Assembly (NCBI GenBank): GCA_958295665.1
Contig: OY282559.1
Location: forward strand, 263,662,057-263,726,056
Length of the DNA stretch: 64,000 nt
DNA from: Tipula vernalis
Lineage: Eukaryota > Arthropoda > Insecta > Diptera > Tipulidae
Direction of reading: 5' to 3'
Of this stretch, positions 1-11,224 are shown in pieces (the first letter of the stretch is position 1; each line of letters opens with the position of its first letter). Under the pieces are notes generated by a model. That model was not told the origin of the DNA. It searched no databases and was given only the letters and a program-made list of their open reading frames with translations. The translations under genes and the position numbers were made by a program.

Positions 1-1020
1 CTTTGAATTTGTATCCAAATAAATTTTACTCTAGTTTTGTACAACCCTTATGTTTAATGTATGCTTACATCGGAAGACGGCCCCATTAAAATCCTATATA
101 CTAAATTTCATTACTTAGGTACTTTATAGTTTGAACCGTAGCTAATATCTCACCTTCAAAGTACATTATTCATTTACAATTATCACTCTACCCAGACAAT
201 ACATTTATTGAAATTGTATCTCTGTGTGTCGAAATGGCAGAAAATATTCTAAACCCACTTTAAACCGGTAGTAAGTTTTACTAAGATCCAATTTTAAAAA
301 AACGACCGATGACGTTTACGAAACATTCTTGCGAGGCTCTGGCTACCGAATGTAATGCGTGGCATGATAGTGTGTTTACCTTTTATATGCATTTAATTTC
401 ATTATTATTTAGATCCACCTACTTATTACTCAGTTACTCACTTCTATACAGTAACGTTCCGGCAAATTAACCTTCCCAAATCGCTCGAGAATAGCCCTTC
501 GCAATTCCTCAAAATGTCATCTAAATTTCTATTTCTCGCTGCATCTCAATTTTTTGGTATTTATTGATAAAAATTTATTCAAGAGCTCAAAGGGAATTCC
601 TGCCTAGTAAAGGACTGCCAATATTCTCATGAATAACGAATTTGACAGGTAAACAGCAATAAGAAATAATTTTTTTTATCACATGCGAACTAGAATAATG
701 GTTCTCATCCGCTTCATATTTAGAGTAATTTTTTCGCTTTTGATTAAAATCGTTGTGAACATCGTAGATTTAAATATTTACTTTTCCACACCCTCAAGTC
801 TGCACCAATCTTGCAATTCTCTGATGTTGATATCGGTTCACCTTCATTGTGCTCATAACACTCGATTTTTATTTTCGGGAAATATCGTGATTTTTTACGT
901 TAATATTACGTCAAATTGGAAAATTGGGTTTAGACGTCAGAAAAGAAGAGCTTAGCGTAGTGGCCTCCAATAGATGTTTTTAGCTGCATTTCTTCACGCA
1001 TAGTGATCCGGATCAGATCA
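1..1020. other. AT-rich stretch, no gene recognised
   Basis: Short open frames occur on both strands, but none shows a recognisable domain. The stretch lies beyond the 3' end of the BEL/Pao pol remnant that starts at 1025 on the minus strand, so a lost or diverged LTR could be here. I could not match it to the candidate LTR near 5.9-6.05 kb. Confidence 0.4.
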
Positions 1021-1024
1021 AAAT

Positions 1025-2560
1025 TTACAGGTGAAGCCTGTAAACATTCTCAAAAACTTTCTGAGGACCGTCCCACCATAAATTGTTTGTGATTAATTGA
1101 CTAGCTTCGATACCCCTAGATGCAAAATCTGCGGGGTTGTCGAATGATTTGACATAAAAACACTGAGATGAAGTAGTTACCATCTGGATCCCGGAGATTC
1201 GATTTGCTGCAAATGCCTTAAACTTACGGGGCTGTTTTTCATCCATCCCAGCACAATCATCGAATCCATCCAAAAATATGTGGTGCACTTTGTTCATAAG
1301 GTTCGGGAGTAAACTTGCTCCGCATAACGCTAGCTTTGGTAACGTTAACTTCGTTGCTATTGGTGCTACTCGTGTCGGAAGCATCACAAAATCCATGTAA
1401 CTCTTCTGGGAGATTTGAGTTGAAATTAACCCAACTCGGAATTTTTACCTTTTCTAATTTTGGGAGAGAGACATCATATTGTTGACATTTATTTCCGATA
1501 TCTTCTGGCAGTTTTTCATCCCAGGTTACGCCGGAGATCCAAAGGGTTTGCATTACGATTTTGGCTTGTATCAGTTCCTGGATTCCAAATCTATCCTAAT
1601 GTCTTCACCATATAAAAGGTTCCAATGTTCTCAAGTCTGAATCGACATCCTCTATGAGTTGATGAGGTCCATTTTCTCAGGTTAAAATATCCAGTTCGTA
1701 ATAAGCTAATCAGTTGGTTTTGTGCCTGCTGAGCTTTCTCCAGGTTGTTACTTTCTGATAATAAGTCATCTACATAGACATCGCTCCTTATTTTTTTTGG
1801 CTGCAATTGGGAAGTTTTTCTCTTCATCCAACGCCAGCAGTTGTAATGTCTTAATAGCCAAATATGATGCGGATTTCGTTCCGAACGTTACGGTTGTGAG
1901 CTGATATGATTTTATCGTTTTGTCGGGGGATGTTCTCCATAATATTTTCCGGTATTGTTGATATTCGGATGTATTTTTATTTGTCGGTATATTTGTTCGC
2001 CACCGCAGTAGAATTTATATCAGATCTTCTTGTAATTTGGGACCCACGAGTTGTATTTGACTTAAGCTGATATTGTTTCTCGTTTTTGCTGATGCGTCAA
2101 ATGCTACTCTAAGTTTGGATGTAATAGTAGCAGATATGATCACTGCATGATGAGGAATGTAATATTCGCGGTTGTTATGTTCTGTATTGAAATGTCCTTC
2201 TATGCACTTAATAATAATAAACATAATCTTTAGAGAATTCGTTGGCCATTGACAATCGCCGTTCAAGTTGAATGAATCTAGCCAAGGCGAGGAAGTCGTA
2301 CTACGTAGCGGCCGTCAGTTTTTCGACGACAGTTTTGCTGATATTGTTCGTCAAATTGCTTTAACTTCTTCTGTCATAAGTTTTTTGGGTTGTATTTCTT
2401 CTATTTCCCAAAATTTCTTCAACTGGTTATCGATATCTGTCAACGTGACCAGTAACCCGATCTTAGACGGCTTGTTGTTTGGTGTTTTTCTAAATATAAT
2501 TCATCCCCGCTGTGTCCGTTGGGCGATCGGTTCTCCTTGATTTGCCTCAATTTTTGCAGC
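1025..2560 (-). pseudogene. BEL/Pao pol remnant: reverse transcriptase and RNase H linker
   Basis: This is the decayed pol of a BEL/Pao retrotransposon, which would copy the element RNA into DNA. On the minus strand I see, in order: a KFWEIEE-like start with a later GRYVVRLP segment (about 2440-2290), YYIPHHAVI and LRVAFDASAKT (2160-2080), the catalytic block VYVDDLLS (about 1780-1755), LRKW, then ISGVTWDEKLPED (1530-1500), KLTLPKLALCGASLL (about 1345-1300) and NPADFASRG plus LWWDGP (1130-1065). The blocks lie in at least four frames, so there are several frameshifts. Protease is missing upstream and the integrase downstream. It is a fossil with no coding capacity as it stands. Confidence 0.78.
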
Positions 2561-3806
2561 GTCTTCAATCTTTATGGTGAGCATCGTGCGTTGAGGTTGA
2601 TTATTGGAATGCAGTAATGTGTTGTGATTTCCCTTACATACTAAACATCAGATGAAATCGGGGTATGTACCTATAGTGTTTCTTCTCAAAACACATGTTG
2701 CAATGCTGAAGGTGAGCAATGATTTTGGATCTGTTGAGCGGAAGCCCTAGAGCTGCGGACCGTGGATTTTGATTTGCCTGCTTCTAAAGCTTAGACTCGA
2801 TGTTCTAGAAAGCTGAGAAAGTACTCTAATGTTGCGATTTCTTTAGAATCCTGAATAGACATCTCAAATAGTCGTGATGTCTCATTGCCTAGTTTTTTCA
2901 TGATATTGTAATTGGAATTATGATGTAATTCCATAACACTGTGGAGCTGCCTAGGTTTTTGATGGCATGCATGCTTTCAGTTAATAAGTCTTTTAACGGC
3001 CTTATTACAGTTGCTGATTCGGAGTGTATAACTGAGAAGCTTAGCATCGCATTAACATGATTGGTAACCAGCTGCCCTTTATTTTGGTATCGGTTTATCA
3101 ACAGATTCCAAGCGTCATGATAATTATCACCTGTTGCCTCCAAGTGGCTTATTAATTTGCTCGCACTTTCGAGTACCATGTTTTTCAATCGTTATTTTCA
3201 TAAGTAATCCTTCTAAATAAATCATGGAAGGACGCCCATTTCAGGGGATCACCAAGGAAGTACGGGATTTCACTCCGTATTAGTTTGGTCTCATGTTTTG
3301 CTGAATACTTTAATTTTGATTTATTTAGCACTTTGGTTATTCTGGATCTTAGCGTCTTAAAGTTGTTGACTTAAAGCCGAAAGTAGTCTTCTTTGAAGTA
3401 GAGCATCGTATCTTCTTCTTGAAGCTGCCCAATCTGTGCCATCCTGGAATTGAGTTGGTGTTTTTGGAGCTGATCGTTGATGTACCCAGCTTCTAGCAGA
3501 TGTATCGCATCGTCCATTAACATATAGTATAACAGAAACGCATTTTCACGTCTTGTGCCTTGTATTTTCGAATTGCCAATACTGTTGTTGTTGAATATAG
3601 TTTCGTTTGTATTTGCATCCGTCTTGATTGCCTTCTGATTGTTGGTAACAAAAGAATTTGCTGCACTATCTAGTGTTGGCAACATCGTTGATGACCCTGG
3701 CATGTTGTTGGTGGTTGGATTGATAGGAATTCATTACTCCATGATGGTACTTGCTAATATTGTTTTTAATTTAGCTTCTACCTCAGTTCGGTAGCTATTG
3801 TAGAAT
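2561..3806 (-). pseudogene. BEL/Pao gag remnant, middle and C-terminal part
   Basis: This is the decayed gag of the same BEL/Pao element. The minus-strand frame at 3188-2898 carries the DUF1759 pattern, with ASKLISHLEATGDNYHDAWN followed by LLINRYQNKGQLVTNHVNA. A stretch near 2640-2600 reads VCKGNHNTLLHS, a worn zinc knuckle. At 3806-3735 the frame reads FYNSYRTEVEAKLKTILAS, which continues the gag N-terminus found at 5592-5830; the LINE lies between the two. Frame 3703-3371 is the Asn/Thr-rich middle. Stops and shifts break every block. Confidence 0.7.
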
Positions 3807-5591
3807 TTTTTATTTATTTAATATTTAATATATTACCTACAGTGGTATACAATCGGCAACAATAATTTCAATCAAAAAATGAAAAGTATGTACATAACAA
3901 AATAAAAACAATAAAATCCCTATAAGGTCTTAAAAAGCTCACGTCTAAACGAATCTCTAGTCAAATTAAAATCAAAAGCATCGTATGAATAATTGAAATG
4001 TCGAGACGTGGTCAAGGCTGGCTCCGAAAGTTGATAGTTTGTTGAGCCAGAATCGATTAGTAAAAAACCATCACAACGACGCAGACAACGTTCAGGAGCA
4101 TAAATATTAAGTCGTGCGAGTAATTCAGCACAATCAATACGATACAAAAAAATGTCGCGAACAAATAAAACGCAAGCCGCCACCCGACGCTGTTCTAAAC
4201 ACTGTTAACCCAAAAGGTTGCAGCGCTCATGATAATGTGGAATAGCATAATTATTCATTCATGGTGTACTGCGAAGTGCGTATAAAACAAATTGCTTCTG
4301 AACGCTTTCAATTCTATCAGAATGGAACTTATAAAAAGGAGACCAAACCTGCGACGCGTACTCTAGCGGAGAACGGACAAAGGCAACATACAACGACTTT
4401 AATGTAAGCGGGTCACAAAAATCGCTACAGTTACGCTTTATGAAACCCAACATCATATAAGCCTTTGCTATAACAGAATCAATGTGCCTCACAAACGTCA
4501 GATCGGAAGAAAATTCTACCCCAAGATCGGACATATACTCTACCCTTTCCACGACTCCATTAAACAGCGAATACGATAGAAAGAAATAGTTTTACATTTA
4601 GCTATATTCAGGGACAATTTGTTGTTAGCCGACCAGACACAAAATGTATCTAAATCCCTTTGCAACCTAAGACCGTCAGATACACTACAAATTGGTGCAA
4701 ATATTTTCACATCGTCTGCATACAGCAGGCAATGCGCGAACTCAAAGCAACAACATCATTAATAAACAGTGAAAAGAGAAGATGTCTAATATGACTTCCC
4801 TGTGAGACACCTGAGGTAGCTCGAAAAACTGAGGACGAGTCATAGATCTTAACGTACTGCCATCGATCCAAAAGATAAGATTGAAGCTACTTAGTTGGAA
4901 TGAATTGACAGTTAAATTTCCCAAGCTTATTGATAAGTATCAAATGATAAATCTTATCAAAAGCCTTTGAGAAGTCCGTGTCTAGGATAAAAGCCATGTT
5001 GAGCAGGACAAATTAACATTTTCAAATGAAAAAATAGAAAGTTTTGTACCAATGCTTCGAATAGTTTCGGTATAGCAGAGAGTATAGCGATCCCACGGTA
5101 ATTGCTGATTTGGGCTTCTTTTTTATTCACGTCAAGTCGCGCCAAAGTATCGGAGATCTCATCTACAGAAAACCTCAACAGACTAAATTCCGAACAGTCA
5201 CTAGATTTAGTAATAGTGGTATGAGATTGCTCATAGACAGACTTAAAATAGTGGCCAAATGAATTACAGATATCCGAGGGCCGACTTGCAAATGAGTTCT
5301 GATAAATCATAGGTGACGGAAATCCAAAACATTTCTTTTGCTGTTGATGAAATTCCAGAAATTTTTAGGATTAGCAGTAAGATCTTCTTCAATCTGCAAA
5401 ATATAATTACCTATTATAAAGCAACCGGTTTAAAATTCGAAACTACTCCATGCGGGCTGCATTGAACGCAGAGTAAAACTTATCCCCATGTACCCGAATG
5501 AAGTTTATTACGACGCTTCTCGAGTAGCACAAGTTTATCATTATACCATGGCTCACGAAATTTGTTGATAGAAACTCTTTTGATTCAACAT
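3807..5591 (-). mobile_element. 5'-truncated non-LTR (LINE) retrotransposon inside BEL gag
   Basis: Minus-strand frames encode pieces of a LINE ORF2: the linker after the endonuclease (FREPWYNDK, about 5565-5535; PKNFWNF, about 5365), the RT start NYRGIAILSAIPKLFE and CPAQHGF (5105-4995), the RT thumb region LGVEFSSDLTF to EYASQVWSPFY (4530-4330), and a C-terminal tail ending near 3920 (STNYQLSEP). The catalytic palm is lost. The 3' end is an AT-rich TAAATAAATAAAAAA-like tail at about 3826-3807. Both junctions carry GAAT (3803-3806 and 5592-5595), a possible but weak 4-base target duplication. It looks like the jockey/CR1 side of the LINE tree; clade not settled. Confidence 0.72.
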
Positions 5592-5830
5592 GAATGAGAT
5601 GGATTGTTGTCAAAGATGTCTTCTTTCATCTCTCTATCGGTGTTGATGAATTCCTTCCAGATGTTTTCGATCTGTTCCCGTTTATTCTGCAGGTAATCCT
5701 TTGTTTTTCTGACCTCGCCATCCTTGTTGTAATTACTTTTGCTCTTTTGAAGTTGTTCAAAAATAGCAAGTTGTTTCTGGTGTAGATCCTCCAATTTTAC
5801 TGCCTATATTTTGCGGCGTCGATATAGAGA
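5592..5830 (-). pseudogene. BEL/Pao gag N-terminal fragment
   Basis: The frame reads LEDLHQKQLAIFEQLQKSK followed by a Lys/Glu-rich coiled-coil run and IENIWKEFINTDREMK. This charged helical start, with its WKEF block, is typical of Pao gag proteins. The frame stops where the LINE begins near 5591 and resumes in a different frame beyond the LINE at 3806. It should be read with the gag fragment at 2561-3806, not as an independent gene. Confidence 0.6.
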
Positions 5831-5869
5831 TCTTTAAATTGACTATTCTTGTTGAGTTAACTTTTTGTT

Positions 5870-6060
5870 GTTATCGAGAACTGTTTTTGTTGTTCTCATA
5901 TGATAAATCTCTCCCTAATGTTCGAGTCGTAAACTCGAACGAGTGAGATTTATACAATAGGCTAACTACTTCTATTGATGTGAAGTAGTTACAGTTTTAT
6001 TGTATTGTGGTTTTATAGCTAGTCATGTTACCTCGGGCGGGGCCTAACTATTTATTAAGA
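5870..6060 (-). promoter_or_regulatory. Candidate BEL 5' LTR with TATA-like box and two hairpins
   Basis: This stretch lies just upstream, on the minus strand, of the BEL gag start. It holds CTATAAAA on the minus strand (6018-6011) and two strong inverted repeats: GTTCGAGT/ACTCGAAC (5920-5927 with 5933-5940) and a 10-base stem TAACTACTTC/GAAGTAGTTA (5963-5972 with 5982-5991). Position and content fit an LTR promoter and R region. I found no second copy at the other end and could not define TG...CA borders, so the LTR label is an inference. Confidence 0.4.
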
Positions 6061-7189
6061 GAAACAACCTTTATGATTTCTAAATTTATTCTGTTTTATT
6101 GAAGGAAATTAAATTTTTATATTCTAATAAATTGCTTACTTAGCACTAGAAAATAAAATGTATATTTGTACATAAATAAAAAATATACATAATTCAAGTA
6201 ATCAACTTATGTTGCTGGTGCTACGAAGTTCATAATTGTACTCATGTTTAGTCACAAGATTGAACAAACTCTAGTCAAAGCTTGTTGTACAAAGCATCTG
6301 AATCATTTTTATTTAAATTAACTTATCCAAATTTAATATTTAATTACGCAAAGACTGTCACCCTAAATATATTTTAATTTGACAACTATACCCAAGAAAT
6401 GTTTTTTTTACGAAAATTGCTTATAATTTTGCTCAAAATACGACTATCTATGAATAAATAAGCAAATTACCGTATATTTAAAATTGACTTGTGTTTCACC
6501 CTTAAATCAAAAAAAAAAAAAAAAAAAATACTTGGATTATTCTGTAATAAATGAGTACATTTTATGTCGAAATTTGACATAAAAATCGTAATATTTTAAG
6601 TTATTTTGGTCTAACAGAATATAACGGATAGAACAATTTCACAAAAAAATGAAATCTTAAATTAAATTACAGGAATCTGTTAATCACGAATAAAACGCTC
6701 TGGGAGTTTCAATTGAATAAAACGCTTAGTAGGTGCACTGTTTGTTTAAAACGCCTAAGCATTATTTACGGAGAAAGATCTGGAAACTCTTGATATTTCT
6801 TTTAAAAATTTGAAATTTTTCAATTTATGGATTCTTGGAATTCTCAAAATTCTTGGAATCTAAATAATTAAATCTTCATACTTCCTAAAGTATTTATTCA
6901 TAAAATTCTAAATAAATATTCAAAAATTTTACGAAATTTGTTATTTCTTAAAAAATTTGAAACTCTGAAATAACTAAAATTTTTGGAATCTTTTGAAACT
7001 GTCCTTAATTCGTGTAATTTTTAAATACCTTAGGACCATGAACAGTTCAAATAATTTAATTCCTTATATATCTTGAATTTGTTAAAATTCTTGAAATATT
7101 TACTAAAATTTATAAATCGATATAATATTCTTCAAATTCTAAGAATTTTAAAATTAGTTGAGTTATTTAATTTCACAAAATTTTTATTC
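6061..7189. other. AT-rich spacer, no gene seen
   Basis: Very AT-rich, with a run of A at about 6510-6528. Many near-copies of AAATTCTTGAAAT-like words occur at 6790-7180. No coding signal or clean terminal repeats were found. Confidence 0.5.
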
Positions 7190-8960
7190 TTAAAGAATGG
7201 CCATAGTCCACATTTTGTTCCAGGTTTTACTGTCGGACAAAACACCAAAGATGGTTTGGTAAATTCAGCCGCTGTTTGGCGTGCAATATATGCGATATCA
7301 CGTCGCCTATTCCCATTCATGTGACATTATTTGAAAGCGAAATTCCTGGTGCAATGAATGTTGAGTGCCACTGCTGTTACGAAATGGGTGTTTTGTAAAT
7401 TTCCATCAGCTTTGAAGGAGCTTCTAAGCAATTCACAATATTTAAATTATCAACGTTTTAAGTGAAGTATTCGTAGTTACAGCATGACTTCGACCAGATC
7501 ACACCAATCGGCTATGTATGCTCAGCTTTATGTTATCGGTTTTAAGCTACATATATGGCTTCTGGAGATTGTAATAGTTTTCCGATCAGCTGATAATAAA
7601 CCTTCATTTCATCTCAAAATTCGCTGGCCAAGTAGTTTTTATGAGCTAATGACTTATCTTTGGTTCTACCCATTCGGTGAAGCAACCTAGCATACACAAA
7701 TTGAGATCAATCAAGGGATCTCCAAAAGAGCAATGTATGCCTATAATGATGCTGCAGTAAAAAAGGAGAGAAATTATGAAAACCAAGGGCTATAGATTCC
7801 CATCTGCAAGTTAAGGCCAACAAATGGAATTTTCTCCGCAATTAGCAAGGATGTTTTCCGCCATTTGAATGACGTTGCATTTCTAGGTTCAACACACAAC
7901 AAGCGGGAAAAATTTAATGATACCATACCAATTGTCGAACAATTCGGCCGATTTTATCTTTTGGTAACTATAAACTTGGTCTGAGATCTAGAACAACTTA
8001 CTTCAAGTCTTAGGTGGGTGTTTTGCATCAAACTCAAAACTTCCCTTCAAGATATAACCAGGAATGGTGTTTTTGGACGTATTACAGCGCAAATTCACAC
8101 TATAGACAAATTCCTAACCGTGAAGTCGAACTGTTACTTCATAAAATTGTCATTCGTACTATAATTGACCGTCTTTATGGTGGCCTTACTTCCAATTCAC
8201 CGTTCTTGGTCAACGGTCAGTATACGTATCACTGATATCAACGGCTATTCGCTTTATCGACGCCATGAAGGTATGCAAATTAAAGTTCGATATTTTCCCG
8301 CCAACAATCGCTTTGGTGTACCTTAAAACAAATTTTTGCGAATACAATTTAATCGGCACGTGAATCCGAAGGCTTATGCTGAATTCAATGTTGGTGCACC
8401 GCAAAATGAGTTTAATCGTGATGAAATTGGCCAATATCCTGATTCAAGATAGGTGCTTGTACCGACAACAAAACGTGGAAGTTGTTAGAAAATCCAACGC
8501 ATGATCGCAGTTTAGCGATGTAACATATTTACCTTTCAAACGAGCAGTTAGTTTGTTTCTGGGAAGGCTTCGGCCTGCAAACAGATGGTAGCACTTCGAA
8601 GTGACCGTTAAAAGGCACATATGACAGCTTGGTTTCAACTTACTGCGAATAATGAAATGACCAGACAATTTTACTATGCTCAATTGGTCATATCACTATA
8701 CGTATACAAAGCATAAGTTTCGAAGATTGAAAATCGTCAACGGAGCTATTCAGGAGTAGAGTTTCATGATAGCAGTAATCGCTTGGTCGATGGTAACGCT
8801 CTGAATAAATGAGTTGCTTGCGAAGAGAGCTTTTCACCAAACATTGCAAACAATGCTTTCCGATGGTCACCATACGATTGCACGTTCACCAGAGCTGTAG
8901 TGTTAAAAGAAATACTAATTAAATGAGAGCTTAAGGTTAGAACCAACTCCAAATGTTTTT
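7190..8960 (+). mobile_element. Highly decayed Helitron (Rep/helicase region)
   Basis: Read in several plus-strand frames, this stretch resembles the middle of a Helitron replicase-helicase. I see PGAMNVECHCC (about 7353, like the zinc-rich region), TIPIVEQFGRFYLLVTI (about 7925-7975, like the block before the Rep core), QNEFNRDEIGQYPDSR (about 8402-8450, the position of the usual EIxQYxDARY motif) and ANNEMTRQFYYAQLV (about 8645-8690, near the usual ARQFYYxEIP). Frame changes between every block show long decay. No 5' TC or 3' CTRR end was found. The call rests on the order of several weak motifs. Confidence 0.5.
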
Positions 8961-9990
8961 AGGTAATCTCGCTATTTTATGTCTAAACACTTAACTTTAT
9001 TTTAAAATCAAAATATGTAAATGTGATTTGATGGAAGAAATCTATATCTCCTTTAAAAATTTTGGCTAAATTAATATGGAAATAAATGTTGGTTTCCTAA
9101 TGTATGACTGCGAAGCAGCTTCAGGATTGATAGCCAAAGGGTCAAGGGAAATTAAAACTGATTACAACAAATTAAGGAAATGCTACAGTTCGAAAGGCTG
9201 AATTACATCTATACAAGGCGACATGAATGATCTCTCTATACCAAATCGCTCTAAAATCAAAAATGAAAACGCGCCCAAAAATTATCGATTTTTTCGAATT
9301 AATTTTTGGGCCAGCGTGCGTTCTTCAAAATGTGGGCGACTATGTATTTTGAGAATCGCTCAAAATATTGAAAATTCTAGTCTAATTTTAAATTCCTTTG
9401 AAAGAGACACAACCTCCAGAAAAAAATTTGGCATAATGCTCTTGGGGGCTACGTCATTCGACACCATAAGATTTTGCTTTCGCAAAAGTCAATGGTTCGT
9501 AAAGTGTATCGAGGTTGAACATTTTGGGTGATTTTTCATTTATTTTTATGGTTCATTTATTTATGTTGACCCAAATTTTTTAAGTCTTTCTTCATTTTTG
9601 TTATTTTGAGTGATGTTGGTTGAATAGTCACCCATATTTATACCGACTACAACTGCACAAATCTAAAATAAAGAATCATCCAAAAATATTTGATCCCATT
9701 TTTGGGCAATTTTTCATTTTTGAGTTTTGGGCGATTATTCGTGCCCGCCTTTGTACAAATTATTGGTATAGTTACCCCAAATTGGCTGTTAAACCTGCTC
9801 GGTTCACTTAAGTACACTTAATTAATAAAAAAAATCATTTGCTTAAAACTTTTACCTTATCTTATCATTGCCAACGTCATTTAACTGCCAGAAATAAAAT
9901 CCAAATTTGGGGAGAATGGCTGTAAACGTTTAATTTTTTTTTTTAAATAAAACTAACCAACTTTTTTAATTTTCCATTTTTTCGTTACAG
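8961..9990. other. Intron sequence before the first syntrophin exon, no gene
   Basis: Unrecognised AT-rich sequence. Words built on TTTTGGGC and TTTTTCATTTTTGAG recur around 9250-9310 and 9695-9740 in opposite orientation, which may be a worn MITE. The last bases form a polypyrimidine tract ending TTCGTTACAG at 9990, a good splice acceptor for the exon that follows. Confidence 0.5.
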
Positions 9991-10201
9991 TAGCAATCAC
10001 AGTGGTAACAATGGATCAGGCGGGTCATTACCCTCATCAACTGGTGGTCCCTCAATAAATTCGGATGATTTAAATAATGGCGATCATATACTTAATAATA
10101 ATATAAATAATAATACTAATAACAATAATAATAATCCAATTGACAATGGGATTGCTGAAATATGTGATGTACCTGATCACATAGCAAATCAAAAACGACA
10201 C
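9991..10201 (+). CDS. Syn1: Syntrophin exon encoding an Asn/Ser-rich linker just before the PDZ domain
   Basis: This is an internal exon of 211 bases. It is preceded by TTTTTTCGTTACAG and followed by GTAAGTATA, both good splice sites. The first base completes a codon begun in the previous exon, then 70 codons follow without a stop. The product starts SNHSGNNGSGG, has an Asn-rich run (NNNINNNTNNNNNN), and ends CDVPDHIANQKRH. It ends in phase 0, and the exon at 26551 starts in phase 0 with [15 protein letters not shown]. The joined QKRH-VRV matches how the PDZ domain begins in syntrophins. Syntrophins are cytoplasmic adaptors that bind dystrophin-type complexes at membranes. The residues are low-complexity, so identity depends mainly on the partner exon. 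Upstream exons are outside the window. Confidence 0.75.
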
Positions 10202-11224
10202 GTAAGTATATTATAGTACTTAAGTTAGTAATGTAACGTAATTTGCAATATCCATATTTGGAAATAATTTATCGAATCGAATAATCGTTATCCAGTATTA
10301 TTATACATTGGCCCAAAAACCAACATGGAGCAGTCTGCAAAACTAAAAACGACAACAAAACCAATATTATATAAACCCCAAACAAATAGCACACCAAACG
10401 TAATATGAAGTTATGTTAATAGTTTAGTGTGTACCCGAGTAATAATGATACCAGATTGTGTTTAAATTTCTTGTGGACCAAACATAATCATAAAATTTTA
10501 TGTTGGTTGTTGTTTTCCTTTCTGATGTACCTACTTTTGTGCTCATTCCTTTTTATGGGCACCTCTATCTGAGTCGTAGAGAAGAGATGTGCTGACTGAA
10601 TGTAGGATGAAAAACTAATAAAACTTTATTACCTTTTTGTTGTTGTTTGTGCTTTCTCTTAAAATCTTTGCTATTAATAATTTTCTTTATGTTTAGAATT
10701 TTTTTTTTCCTGTTTGGTTTTTGGGTGAAGGATAATTCAGGGTGGTAAAGACAGTACAAACAAACACACACACACATAAAAAAAATGTCTTTAATAAAAA
10801 TGGATAAGGTCAGGGACACATAAGGATACAATTGGGGCGGGTAAATTTTTCTGTTAGGCACAAAGTGATAGATTAGTTTGCTTTTATTTTATATACAAAC
10901 ATACTTTATGTTATGTGACAAACGGCTGTACATCATGCGACAGTGATATGCGTTTCAAAAGTCTTTTCCCCTTTTGTCAATTTTGACTTTACGACGAAAG
11001 AATCTCCATTTAAATTATTATTGTAAACTAACTATTAATGCGAGTGAACATTTTATTTTTATTATGACATATTAATAGTATTCGACCAAGCTTTAAGCAG
11101 AACCTCCCGGAGATGGCCGGGCCTCACCGAGCACCCTATTAAACACAACATAAAGAGGATTTTGATAAGTTTAGTTAGTAATGATTGAAATTGGCCTGGT
11201 TATTAATTTTATGGTTTATTAAAA
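10202..11224 (+). other. Start of the 16.3 kb syntrophin intron, no gene
   Basis: The stretch begins with the splice donor GTAAGT and is AT-rich. It holds a short CA run near 10760 and a GC-richer patch at about 11100-11140 that I cannot identify. TTTATTA at 11215-11221 recurs just after the LINE poly(A) (13221-13227), a possible weak target duplication. Confidence 0.5.

Larger units (their letters stand above)
1021..5850 (-). mobile_element. BEL/Pao LTR retrotransposon remnant (copy 1), split by a LINE
   Basis: Read on the minus strand, pieces of one BEL/Pao polyprotein lie in the expected order: a coiled gag N-terminus (5830-5592), gag middle with DUF1759-like sequence (3806-2890), a zinc-knuckle-like motif (about 2640), reverse transcriptase (about 2500-1560) and the RNase H/linker segment ending in NPADFASRG and WWDGP (about 1130-1030). 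Protease sequence between the knuckle and the RT appears deleted, and the integrase is absent. Many stops and frameshifts make it non-coding. A 1.8 kb LINE interrupts gag. The 5' LTR is probably around 5870-6060. The family call rests on several diagnostic Pao motifs and is fairly sure; the ends are not. Confidence 0.8.

Noticed and set aside
1..1020. Second BEL LTR matching the candidate at 5.87-6.06 kb
   Set aside because: No shared hairpins or TATA block were found by eye.
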